64,000 nt of DNA, taken from the NCBI GenBank assembly GCA_009741485.1, contig VKON01000122.1, positions 186,001 to 250,000 of the forward strand, given 5' to 3'. Position 1 is the first letter of the stretch; every line of letters begins with the position of its first letter. The translations under genes and the position numbers were made by a program. The notes under the pieces are model-generated. The model was given only the letters and a program-made list of their open reading frames with translations, was not told the DNA's origin and did not search any database. Shown here piece by piece: positions 1-10,422 of the stretch. The DNA is from Malurus cyaneus samueli. Lineage: Eukaryota > Chordata > Aves > Passeriformes > Maluridae.

Positions 1-333
1 CACTAAACATTGCAATAATGCATATACTGTCATTTCTCATTTAGTACTTTATTCAGTGGAAGAATATCAACTAATCGCTAATTCAAGCAAATGCAATTCT
101 AAGCACATGTATGCTACTTCTGAATGAAGAAACAGAGGACTAAACCATTTTCCTACTAATACTTTATAAAAATCACCCATCTCAGATGACCACTTTAAAT
201 GAAAGAAGCAATTTCAGGTAAGGCAGGATTTCCTTATGACCAGTTAGAGGTAGCAATGGTCCTAAGCAATCAATTTCCTTTCTCAATCCTAATTTGCCCT
301 TATACATCATATTCAAGATTTTATCTGGACAGG

Positions 334-420
334 GGCTGGTAGGCTCAGTGGATAAACCTCTGCCTTTTCACCTCTGGGATCATGGTTCAAGTCATACCCT
401 GATGAAATGCACTTGATCGT
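334..420 (+). repeat. tRNA-derived SINE-like fragment
   Basis: An RNA polymerase III type promoter is recognisable. An A-box-like TAGGCTCAGTGG sits at 340-351 and a B-box-like GGTTCAAGTCA at 384-394, about 33 bp apart, as in tRNA genes. The segment does not fold as an intact tRNA as far as I can judge, and it runs on into unrelated sequence, so an old tRNA-derived SINE is the best reading. The family is not identified. Confidence 0.5.
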
Positions 421-1210
421 CCTAATCTAGTTCCTAGTGGACAGTATTCCCATTATCTTTAAAAGGGTCAGAGCCAAGGCCATTGGGAAGAGTGCATTGT
501 GCTATATCTTGTCTGTTGATTAATACCTTTACAGTGATGCCAGATCCTTAATCTTCATGAGCATACATATTCTCTCCAAAAATCTTAATAGAGGTCCCTC
601 GTGGACTAAACCTTTCTGCACAGTTTGCCTATCATTTCAGGATTTCCTGGGAATACAAACTTCACTCCTCCACCAACAAATTACTTATAATTTAAAAGTA
701 TGTTTGCCTGAACTGTTTGAAATAACACCTCTAAGTTAACAAGCATGGTAACAGATCACTTTAAATGATTACTTCTCAGAGGGAGAACAAGACCTTTGTA
801 TTAAATCTGTTTTTACAGCACATTATAATTTTCTTCTCATACCATATTAGTTGAAGCTGAACAGACACATAGAATAAAAGGAATTTATTCAGTGAAGAGA
901 GTTCACCGTTCAAAACAGAAACTGAGTCAGAACATACTCTCTCTAGGAGTTCACTGTTTGTCTTCTGCATCATAAGAACTACTGCACAATAGGAGTAAGA
1001 AATGGAACCACTTCCATTTCATGAAAACCTAGGCTGGGAATCACAGGGCTTTTCAGCATAACACTCTTGGATCTGATTTGGAATGATTGCTGGTATACCA
1101 CCAGTGCCCTCTGAAGCCTCTGGTGATCCCGGAGATGTGTGCAGTAGCACTCTGGGGCTAATCCTTCTGAGCAGCCAAGCCCACAGACAGAAAAGAGCTC
1201 GGTGTTTCTG

Positions 1211-2572
1211 CAGGGGCTGGGACAGCAGGGCCACCAGGGATAGAGGGACAGCAGGGACAGCAGGATCACCAGGGACAGCAGGATCACCAGGGACAGCAGG
1301 AACAGAGGGACAGCAGGGACAGAGGGACAGCAGGACAGCAGGGACAGCAGGACAGCAGATCACCAGGGACAGCAGGACAGCAGATCACAGGGCCAGCAGG
1401 GACAGCAAGGGACAGCAGGGACAGCAGGGACAGCAGGATCACCAGGGACAGCAGGGATCACCAGGGACAGCAGGGACAGCAGGGACAGAGGGACAGCAGG
1501 ACAGCAAGGGACAGCAGGATCACCAGGGACAGCAGGACAGCAGGGACACAGGATAGAGGGACAGCAGGGACAGCAGATCACCAGGGACAGCAGGATCACC
1601 AGGACAGCAGGGACAGAGGGACAGCAGGGACAGCAGGGCACAGGGACAGAGGGACAGCAGGGACAGCAGGATCACCAGGGACAGCAGGACAGCAGGGACA
1701 GCAGGATCACCAGGGACAGCAGGGACAGCAGGGACAGCAGGGCCACCAGGGACAGCAGGGACAGCAGGATCACCAGGGCCAGCAGGGGCAGAGGGACAGC
1801 AGGGACAGAGGGACAGAGGGACAGCAGGGCCACCAGGGACAGCAGGGTCACCAGGGACAGCAGGGACAGAGGGACACAGGGACAGAGGAGCAGAGGGACA
1901 GCAGGGCACCAGGACAGCAGGGCACAGGGACAGCAGGGACAGCAGGGACAGCAGGGACAGCAGGGACAGCAGGGGATCACCAGGGACAGCAGGGACAGCA
2001 GGGACAAGCAGGGACACAGGGCCAGCAGGGACAGCAGGACAGAGGGACAGCAGGGACAGCAGGGACAGCAGGGGATCACCAGGGACAGCAGGATCACCAG
2101 GGACAGCAGGGACAGAGGGACAGCAGGGACAGAGGGACAGAGGGACAGCAGGGACAGCAGGGCACCAGGACAGCAGGGACAGAGGGACAGCAGGGACAGC
2201 AGGGACAGCAGGGACAGCAGGGGATCACCAGGGACAGCAGGGACAGAGGTCACCAGGCAGACAGGGACAGAGGACACCAGGGACAGCAGGACAGCAGGGA
2301 TCACCAGGGACAGCAGGACAGAGGGGACAGCAGGGACAGAGGGACAGAGGGACAGCAGGGGATCACCAGGGACAGCAGGGACAGTAGGAACAGCAGGGAC
2401 AGTAGGGACAGCAGGGACAGAGGGACAGAGGGACAGCAGGGACAGCAGGATCACACGGGACCAGACAGCTAGGGACATCCAGGGACACCAGGGACAGCAG
2501 GGGATCACCAGGGCCAGCAGGGCCACCAGGGACAGAGGGACAGCAGGATCACCAGGGACAGCAGGAACAGCA
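1211..2572 (+). repeat. 9-bp minisatellite, (AGGGACAGC)n with AGGATCACC variants, ~1.36 kb
   Basis: The array consists of about 150 units of a 9-bp motif AGGGACAGC, interspersed with AGGATCACC, AGGGCCACC and 11-bp AGAGGGACAGC variants. The plus strand is G-rich, with GGG runs spaced by six bases (GGGACAGCAGGGACAGC), which fits the standard G-quadruplex pattern over most of its length. Because the unit length is a multiple of three, several frames stay open on both strands. These include a collagen-like Gly-X-Y frame on the plus strand and a Pro/Val/Cys-rich frame on the minus strand. Neither has any sign of being a gene. The INPP5A transcript would carry the C-rich complement. Confidence 0.97.
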
Positions 2573-3255
2573 CAGCTTCACCTTTGGTCACCAGCTTCCA
2601 CAAAGAGCAATGGGAAAGAGAGATCGTGATTTTAGCAGGAATATCATCAGGTTCCACTGCTAAGACAATTAATTCACTGATCACTTTTACTACACAGCTG
2701 TGGTCAAAGTCCTAAGGACAGTGCATCAGCTTCTACCTGGACTGATTCTTTAATACAGATCATAGGAAAGATACAAATGTAGGCACCATTCCTCATTTCT
2801 AATTGTGCTTAAAGATTATAAAATGATTCCTGATGATTAAATCATTCGTCTGCAGTCATTACAGGTTTTAACATTTTTACTATATATTTATTTAATTGAC
2901 TACTGGAGAAATACAATTTAGCTTGTGGTTCTTTGGTACAAATCAATAACAGGAGTATATTTTTTTCATTAAATAATTACCCCAGCTTGCTTTTCTTTTG
3001 ATTGTTTTAAAATTAACAGGGGAAAAAAACCACTTATAGCTTGATCTATCACAAACAACTAAAGAATTCAAAAATACCTGGTACAAGTGTAGATTTATTC
3101 ACGAGCCCCTGCCACTCTCCTGGAAGCATGGCATGCTGATATTTATCCCCTAAGGGCTGGCAAAGCTACGAGCAAGTTTTGTGTGAGTGAGATGCCAGTG
3201 TGAGCTCAGAAGGATGGGCAGCACTCAGACCCCATGGGGAAATGCCCCAGAGACG

Positions 3256-3345
3256 CAGGGTGCACTTTGGGCACAGTGCAGGGTGCACTTTGGGCACGGT
3301 GCAGGGTGCACTTTGGGCACGGTGCAGGGTGCACTTTGGGCACAG
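3256..3345 (+). repeat. 23-bp minisatellite, about four copies
   Basis: The unit CAGGGTGCACTTTGGGCAC plus four further bases starts at 3256, 3279, 3302 and 3325, a strict 23-bp period. Copies differ only at one A/G position (GCACAGTG versus GCACGGTG), so the expansion looks recent. Confidence 0.97.
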
Positions 3346-3754
3346 AGGGGCAGTGGGGGTGACTCCAGGCAGTGGCTGCTGCTCTGGAAGATGAGCAGAT
3401 GAGAGCAGCAGATGAGAGCAGCATTGTTTGTGCTGCTGCTCCAGGATGGGCGAGGGCTGGAAGAGCAGGACAGCAGGGAGCTGATGAGCACACCCTGCCC
3501 GTGTCCACCACCCCGCGCAGGAACACTGAGCTTCCTCTGACTGAAAACAAACAACTGACCCTGGCGTCTGGCCACACCGAGGTGGAACTCCACGTGCTGC
3601 ACCTCCTCCTGTCTCCTGTCTCAGCTCCCCTCAGGGTCACACGGGACAGATCTGTGTGCTATGGACTCACCCCCTGCTCTGCCTGATGGACCAAAGCTCT
3701 GACCCACACTTCACGACACGGCAATTACATAATAAAACAATTTTGCATTATTGC

Positions 3755-3780
3755 AACACCTGTTTTCAAACAGGTGTTGT
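3755..3780 (+). repeat. Perfect 12-bp inverted repeat with 2-nt loop, followed by a T run
   Basis: CAACACCTGTTT at 3755-3766 and its exact complement AAACAGGTGTTG at 3769-3780 are separated by only TC. A run of T follows directly from about 3783. The two arms each contain a CACCTG/CAGGTG E-box. The shape resembles a stem-loop with a downstream T tract. No pol III promoter is visible just upstream. Confidence 0.9.
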
Positions 3781-6294
3781 CTTTTTTTTCCTATCACCAC
3801 AGAACTGGATAAACCTGGGTGTTACTTTATGAAATACAAAGATACAGAATGGTCATTGCACTCTGAGGTAATCAATATAGGAAATTATTAAGCTAACTTT
3901 GGAATAAGCTACAGATTAGTTTGATAAAATTAGACCTGACAGATTACTGTATGCATTTCAAACTGAATTTCTGTTAAACAGGTGATTTGTATCTATATAA
4001 TATTTTTCATAAAAAATAATCATTTATATAAATATATATTAAAGATCTTTTTGTTGATTACAATGTAAAAAGGAACGAATAACTGTGTATGGACAATGAC
4101 AAAGTAGCCTGTTGATAATAAATATTTGTCAGGTCTTGTCACATCTGTACACATTCCAATGTTACTGAAGAGACATGGCACTGATAAAAAAATACCCTCC
4201 AAAAAATCAATGGATTTTGAGCTAAAGCAGTTGCTAAACACACAGAAAACATCTTTATCCAACAGCCACAGTGCTGTGAAAATTCCCAAGCCTTGCATTG
4301 GTACAGCTAAGGAAAATTTAATCTTCCCAAATACTCATCAGGGCACTCCATCCTGCAGACCTGACAGCCCCACTTATAATTAATTATACAATTTCGATGG
4401 GAATATCGACTACACAAAGCTATAAATCATAGAAAAAGTCAATAGGCATGGACACATTCAATCATGTCCCGACCAATGATTACTACTCTTAAAATACAAT
4501 AATTATTTTCAGGAGCCAGCTTGAATTAAATTTCTGTCAGGCTGGTACAAGACCAGCGGTTGATGAAGGATGCGATGGATTTTTTGGGTTGAATTCGGCA
4601 CAGAGACATTTATCCTTTTAGATAGGTAGTTTGTTTTTAGTGATCATGGTGCTGCGTGTTTAACTAGACCATGAAGATTAGATTATCTCCAATGGCTCAT
4701 TATATCGTTTATCTCTTTCTTCCATGTTTGATCTGGAAGATTTCCCGCTTCTTGATGCATGAAAGAAATGACGGCTGATTTTGAAATGGAATGTGTTAAA
4801 GTGGGATTCTGCCTGTACCTTCACACACCACAGCCCTGTATGCAAATCAAGCAGCAGCCATCCAAAATACCACTAGGACTTGGCAAACAGAAGCACCAAG
4901 AAGAGCTTTGCACAGCTTCAGGAATGTACTGGGGGGAAACACAAATGACAAATACTTGAGTTGTTTTAAAAAAAAGTTTTAAAAGTTATCATAATAACAC
5001 ACAAAGAAAAAAATCTGGGAAATAAGGAATTGGGAGAAAACTTACTGCTTTGAATTAAATATCCCCGTAAGTGGAAAACACCAGGGAAAAAAACATTAGG
5101 TATTTCCTGATGATGCATTCACCTTGCAAATTTAGAACAGCCCCAAATGATCTGACAGCAGGTGTGTGCTGAAGGCACACAGAGGCACCTCTGCTCGGGA
5201 GCACACAGCCACGCTGGGGCACAGATGGCAGCAGGTACTGAAAGGGGAATCACATCTTTACTTCTCTCAGGGGTCTCACTCATCAAACTCTTCTCACCTC
5301 AACGAATGAGTGAAATCTCACATTCTCACATGGAATTAATCTCCCAGGTGAAGCCTACTTAAAACCAGAGAGGGTACCAGGGCTTCAGGTGTCCTCTATG
5401 CCCTAGAGCCTTGCAGACAGCCCTCCAACAGACTGGCTCTCTGTGAACAGTGAGAATGAGCTGTAGGCAGGAGAAAGAGGTGGAAATCCATGGATCCTGT
5501 GCCCAACCCATCCCCAGGCACGAAGCAAAGCGCTGTGTGAGCAGAAACAGTGTGTGACTGGCACAGAGTGCAGCTAAACTGGGAGCTGGGGACTGGGGCC
5601 CACTATGAATTCCCTTAAATACAGAACTCCTAGAAACCTGACATCAAATGGAGAAACCTGCATGCAGTGATACACAGCTCTTCCAAAATGAAGAGGCTAC
5701 CATTTGAAATAAAATCACATTAAAGAAAATATAATGTCACTTTCCTCAATAAAATCATAGTCCTTATTACAAATCAGAGTGTTGGTGTCCCCTTCTGCTT
5801 TATCCTCCTGGGAAGCTCTGTATGCTTGTCCAAACAGTGACAGTCAGCTGCAGGGTTTGAGATTGCTATTCTACTTATTCTTGTGTTTCTAGCATTTTTG
5901 GTACACTTAGAAGACTCAGGTATTTTCAGAAGGGCTTTGCATTAAGGGCTTTTCCTAAGTTACTGTGTGATGCACAGTGAGGACCTATGAAGAAACACGG
6001 GATACTTGAAGAAATGCAGACCAGAGGACAGACAAGAAAAGTGAATTGTCATGTACATTTAGTTTACACTGTTTTCCTATAAAAAAGAAGGAAAACATGT
6101 CAAATTTAAGAATCTGTACACAAAATAACTGGCTAAGCGATGAGGAAATCTGGAGCAGTTATTGTGTTGGCTTAATTATCTCTTCACATTCTGCACACAG
6201 GAGGGCTGATATGAATAAAGGGCTGGTGGGAGAAATGCAATTTGTATGTGAGTGCCCAACTTACTCCTTTGAAAGTATTTAGCAATGAACTCAC

Positions 6295-6369
6295 CGCAGT
6301 GCCATTGTTATCTCTAAACACGTCTTGATTGAAATAGTCGAAGAGCTTCTTTTCTAATTGCAGCATAAC
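6295..6369 (-). CDS. INPP5A: INPP5A exon encoding VMLQLEKKLFDYFNQDVFRD...NGTA
   Basis: This 75-bp exon is phase 0 at both ends and encodes 25 codons, beginning VMLQLEKKLFDYFNQDVF and ending RDNNGTA. It corresponds to about residues 277-301 of mammalian INPP5A, where the matching segment has FNQEVF, so one Glu to Asp change. The acceptor is an A/T-rich tract ending TTTAG before GTTATGCTG, and the donor is GCG followed by GTGAGTTC. It is the last INPP5A exon I can find in the window. The following exons should start LLEFDKELSVF and contain the PAWCDR signature. They were looked for to the left and not seen, so the following intron exceeds 6.2 kb. Confidence 0.97.
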
Positions 6370-6692
6370 CTAAATTTAAAAAAAAAGGAAGAAAGGTCAG
6401 CAAAGCTTTTGGACTCAGCGACTCAACACCCAGCTGCTGGCAGTGACCCTTTCAGACACACAGCCCTTTAAAACCACACATTTCCACAAGTCCAAAGCCT
6501 CTTGTCAGCTTGCCCATTTGCTTGGCTTAAACAGATCCAATTAACTGAGCATTAGGTGTGACAATCTATATCCCTCCCCTCCCTTTACACTATCCGTTTG
6601 GAATGACTATATTCATGCTTTGTAGAAAAGAAAGTGAACATTCAACGCTGTTCCTATTTACATAGGGGTACCAAGGGCATTAAGTTGTTTAC
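6370..6692 (-). other. INPP5A: INPP5A intron, 323 bp
   Basis: This short intron lies between the exons ending DNDRK and starting VMLQLEKK, bounded by GTAAAC and TTTAG. It is AT-rich sequence with no repeat or other feature that I can see. Confidence 0.95.
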
Positions 6693-6788
6693 CTTTCGGT
6701 CATTATCAGATTCACGAAATATTAGCTTGACTACTTCATTTGTGTCAGCTGCCCGGATGGTCTGCATTGTGGCCTTTGCACATAGTGT
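6693..6788 (-). CDS. INPP5A: INPP5A exon encoding TLCAKATMQTIRAADTNEVV...DNDRK
   Basis: This 96-bp exon is phase 0 at both ends and encodes 32 codons, beginning TLCAKATMQTIRAADTNEVV and ending FRESDNDRK. It corresponds to about residues 245-276 of mammalian INPP5A and directly follows the GDFNFR exon. Two positions differ from the mammalian sequence as I remember it (TLCTKATMQTV versus TLCAKATMQTI). The acceptor is GTTTTTCTTAG before ACACTATG, and the donor is CGAAAG followed by GTAAACAA. It was found by translating the region directly, since it shows no long open frame of its own. Only a 323-bp intron separates it from the next exon, in contrast to the 20.6-kb intron before it. Confidence 0.97.
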
Positions 6789-8628
6789 CTAAGAAAAACA
6801 CAAGGGGAGAAAGGGAAACAACCTTAAATGCAACAGAAGAGCAGATTTAATTGAACATTATCAATAGATGTATCTTCAATGCCCCCCCTGGAAATATGAT
6901 TTGCCGTAGGTCAAAATACAAAATACTGATAATTTAACTTACTTCCACTCATGATGGACTTGAAGCAATAAACTGAATTACCACTTGGAGATAAACAGGC
7001 AACATTAAGAAAATATCAGTCAGGAAAGGCAAATAGTTATTCAACTTGTACCAAGCAGACAGGTTCTTTGACTGTAACAGCAGTACTTGCAAACATCCTC
7101 CAAGCCACTTCTTACAGATAATGACCAGCTTTTGTGCCGGTTTTTTAGAGCTGATAACTACATTGGCACTACAGTGCTGCAAGTTAACTCTTGTTTGCAA
7201 GAACATCCACCTTGTAAATTCATGTTCCAAGTACACTTTACAAGTCCAAACAACGCTTACACAGTCTGACAGGAACTTTCACAGTTAACTTCGGATAGCA
7301 AATTCCCTCTTTTAAGTAAGAGACAACATCAAATTTCTAGATACTCTGAGGATTGGGTGCTTTAAACGTATTATAAATCAGCATTTTATCAGGCACAGAG
7401 GTATGAATTTCCAGGCAAGTGCTGGGCCTTGATCCATTGGCAGCTGGCCTGGCTGGGGCCCAGTTTCACAGGCAGTACCATGGACCAGGCTGCTCAAAGG
7501 CTGGCTCCTCCACAGGCACCAGGTGAAAATCTGGAGCTTTCAGCAAAGCACTTAGTGAAGCTCTAAGCATGTGAAGCATTTAGAAATGCAGGGATCTCCA
7601 TCTTTACTGTCGTGGGCACATTTCAGCAGTGCTCTGCAGTCTCCCTGCTGGACAGGGCTGCAGAATGCTGGGCAGGGGTACCCACACCCCACTGCCTGGC
7701 TGCTGGAACACACGGCACAGGTCACAGAGTGGAACTGAGCAAACCTGGGCTTTGTTCAAAGACACAGATGTGCCCCGAATGTGGGAGGCAACTCAGCACC
7801 CACTGCTGCTGCCAAGGCACAAACTGCTGCCAGGATCTGTGCACAGCCCTGCATACGGATAGTGGCAAAGACTGTCCTTCTGAATAAGACTTTAATTTCC
7901 TAGAGGTTCTTAAGAAAAGTGTTTTAAAGAAAATTCCTAAGTCAAGCAGCGGCAAATAGGTGACTTCCCTGCTCTGCCTACCCCGTTCCTTTTCATAATG
8001 ACCAGACAAAAGATTTTCATTTTGCATAATATTAATTTGTAAAATAAATATGCTCTGTGGTAGCAGGATATAGATTTTCACATCCTACTATGCATTTCTT
8101 CCTCTCACAGATAGAAATACTTATATTTGGATTCATTATCACAGGTGCACTGATACCAGACACAATACCGTGAGGTACAGCTCACTTCTCCTTTCCCCAT
8201 TCTCACTTTCTCCTGAAGGCAGAAATACATGCCAAACATGTATTTAAACAAAAATCCATTTATTTCCAATACAGCTGAGGATACCAGTGCCAGAATGGGA
8301 AGAATCTGCCAATGGACATTTTGCTCCCATTTGATAAAAATTTGATCCTTGATAAAGGCCCCTGCCTATTGGCACAGTACAAATGAACAGCAGCGATTGA
8401 ATGATTTCTTTTTAACAAGTAACTTGAATGTGATTTAGTAAAAAAACACCAATCTGATATTTTTCTTCCAAGTTTGTGAAAGGAACAGGTGCTGATTCCC
8501 CGTCTCACTGAACAAATGGTGTCCATTTCTGACAAACTTTTCCTGTTTCCTTCCTCCCCAAAGCAGCGCCATGTCCATCTGACTCTGGGTTTAGCACTGC
8601 AAGCACTCAGGGCACAGAAAGCTGCAGG

Positions 8629-9281
8629 TGTCAGTGCAGTCACAGTTTCACTGTGTCAGTGCAGTCACAGTTTCACAGTGTCAGTCCAGTCACAGGTGTC
8701 ACCGTGTCAGTGCAGTCACAGGTGTCACAGTGTCAGTGCAGTCACAGGTGTCACCGTGTCGGTGCAGTCACAGGTGTCACCGTGTCGGTGCAGTCACAGC
8801 TTCAGTGTCAGTGCAGTCCCAGGTGTCACACTGTCAGTACAGTCACAGGTGTCACAGTGTCAGTGCAGTCACAGATGTCAACGTGTCAGTGCAGTCACAG
8901 TTTCACTGTCAGTGCAGTCACAGGTGTCACACTGTAAGTACAGTCACAGTTTCAGAGTGTCAGTGCAGTCCCAGGTGTCACCGCGTCGGTGCAGTCACAG
9001 GTGTCACTGTCAGTGCAGTCACAGGTGTCACTGTCAGTGCAGTCACAGTTTCACTGTCACTGCAGTCACAGGCGTCACAGTGTCAGTGCAGTCACAGTTT
9101 CACAGTGTCAGTACAGTCACAGGTGTCACTGGCAGTACAGTCACAGTTTCACAGTGCCAGTACAGTCACAGTTTCAGTGTCACTGCAGTCACTGGTTTCA
9201 CTGTGTCAGTGCAGTCACAGTGTCACACTGTCAGTGCAGTCACATTTCCAGTGTCACTGCAGTCACTGGTTTCACTGGCAC
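8629..9281 (+). repeat. 23-26-bp minisatellite (GTGTCAGTGCAGTCACAGG type), ~650 bp
   Basis: About 25 copies of a unit reading roughly GTGTCAGTGCAGTCACAGG then TGTCACA. The typical period is 26 bp, with 23-24-bp shorter forms. Variants replace CACAGGTGTCAC with CACAGTTTCAC. About a dozen copies contain the E-box CAGGTG. Open frames on the plus strand (up to 276 codons, rich in Ser, Val, Gln, Cys, His) run through it only because stop codons are absent from the unit. Confidence 0.96.
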
Positions 9282-10354
9282 AAGGGGAACTGGGCTCACA
9301 GGCACGGGCTGCTCCATGAGAACTTCAGCTCCTCTGCAGGACTTTAAGGTGGTTTTTCTGAAGGTTTGGGAGAAGAGTGGGCACATGCTGGTTAAATGTC
9401 ACTCTGCCTGCCAGGAGGAGGAGTAGCACGCTGGACTGTTGTGGGAGTCTGGAACCTCTTCCTTTCAGCACAAACCTGTACCTGTTCCCTCTCGGCCATG
9501 TCCCGTCAGATGATCCCTTTGTCTGCTCACACACGCAATGAGCGTTTTGCCATCTGTGTCCATACGAACCAGTGAGGTAATCCAGCATGAGCCATTGCCA
9601 ACCCAGCTCCCTCCGATGGGGTGATTGAAATTCAGAGCACAGAACAGATAATCGGGTCAGGCCCAAAAAAAGAGGCTTTGGACTCATGTGTCACAAATCA
9701 GTCTGGTCCCTTCAAACAGCACACCAGATTAGAACAAGCACCCGAACAAGCCAGAGCGGAAAACCCGCCGCTCTCTAAAGCTGGTTTCTAAAGCCCTAAC
9801 AAATCGCTCCATCTTTCACTCATTTAAACTTTCCAAATGAGGGTCAATACGGTCCCCAAGCATCCAAATGCTAATGCGCTTAAGTGCGCTTAAGCAGCTT
9901 TCCAGAGTGAATGGGCCAAAGAAGGGCTCGAAAAGACACGGCAGAGTTACTGTCACTGTCAAAAAGTCATTGTAGCCACCCCCAGAGTGGTTGCAATTCA
10001 ACAAATTCATGATTTCTGTCTCTTAAAGGCATCTGCTTGAGAACATTTTTTTCCCTGAGCTGCTTTATCTCACAACGTCAGGCCGGCTCCAAAAGAAAAA
10101 CCCCGCGATCAACTCTTGAGAACCAATACAGAGAAAGGACCCACATACCTTATTGCTTTCAAATTTCACACACACAAAAAGTTACCTTATTCACAGACAA
10201 AAGTGATTGGGCAAAGGTTCATTTCTTATACAAGCTGGAGGCACTCCTTTTTTCCCCTCCTTTCAATTTCTGCACAGTCGTAGTCACCCAAGCAGAAAAC
10301 TTTCAGGACCGTGTGCCTTTTTAGGCAAGTCTGCTTATGAAGGGATGTTTTGTT

Positions 10355-10422
10355 GCTAGCAAAGAAAATAAAAATGCTATGAAAACTTGCTAGCAAAGAC
10401 AATTAAAATTCTATGAAAACTC
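10355..10422 (+). repeat. 34-bp tandem duplication
   Basis: Two adjacent copies begin GCTAGCAAAGA at 10355 and GCTAGCAAAGA at 10389. Each continues through an A/T-rich core to CTATGAAAACT, and the copies differ at only a few positions. The rest of the flanking sequence is unique. Confidence 0.9.

Larger units (their letters stand above)
1..6294 (-). other. INPP5A: INPP5A intron, partial (after the NGTA exon)
   Basis: This intron is open at the left window edge. It holds a tRNA-derived SINE-like fragment near 330-400, the large 9-bp minisatellite at 1211-2572, a 23-bp minisatellite at 3256-3345 and a perfect hairpin at 3755-3780. The remaining sequence (1-330, 480-1200, 2580-3250, 3350-3750, 3790-6290) is ordinary AT-rich intron in which I see no exon, RNA gene or recognisable repeat. 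Short open frames there lack coding character. Confidence 0.9.

Noticed and set aside
1083..2526. Collagen-like Gly-X-Y frame on the plus strand and Pro/Val/Cys-rich frames on the minus strand
   Set aside because: The 9-bp unit length preserves any frame, so open frames are automatic. There is no signal peptide, globular domain or splice context, and the array lies inside an INPP5A intron.
8489..9426. Overlapping plus-strand open frames of 239-276 codons
   Set aside because: They coincide with the 23-26-bp minisatellite and change frame with unit-length variants. There is no protein family resemblance.
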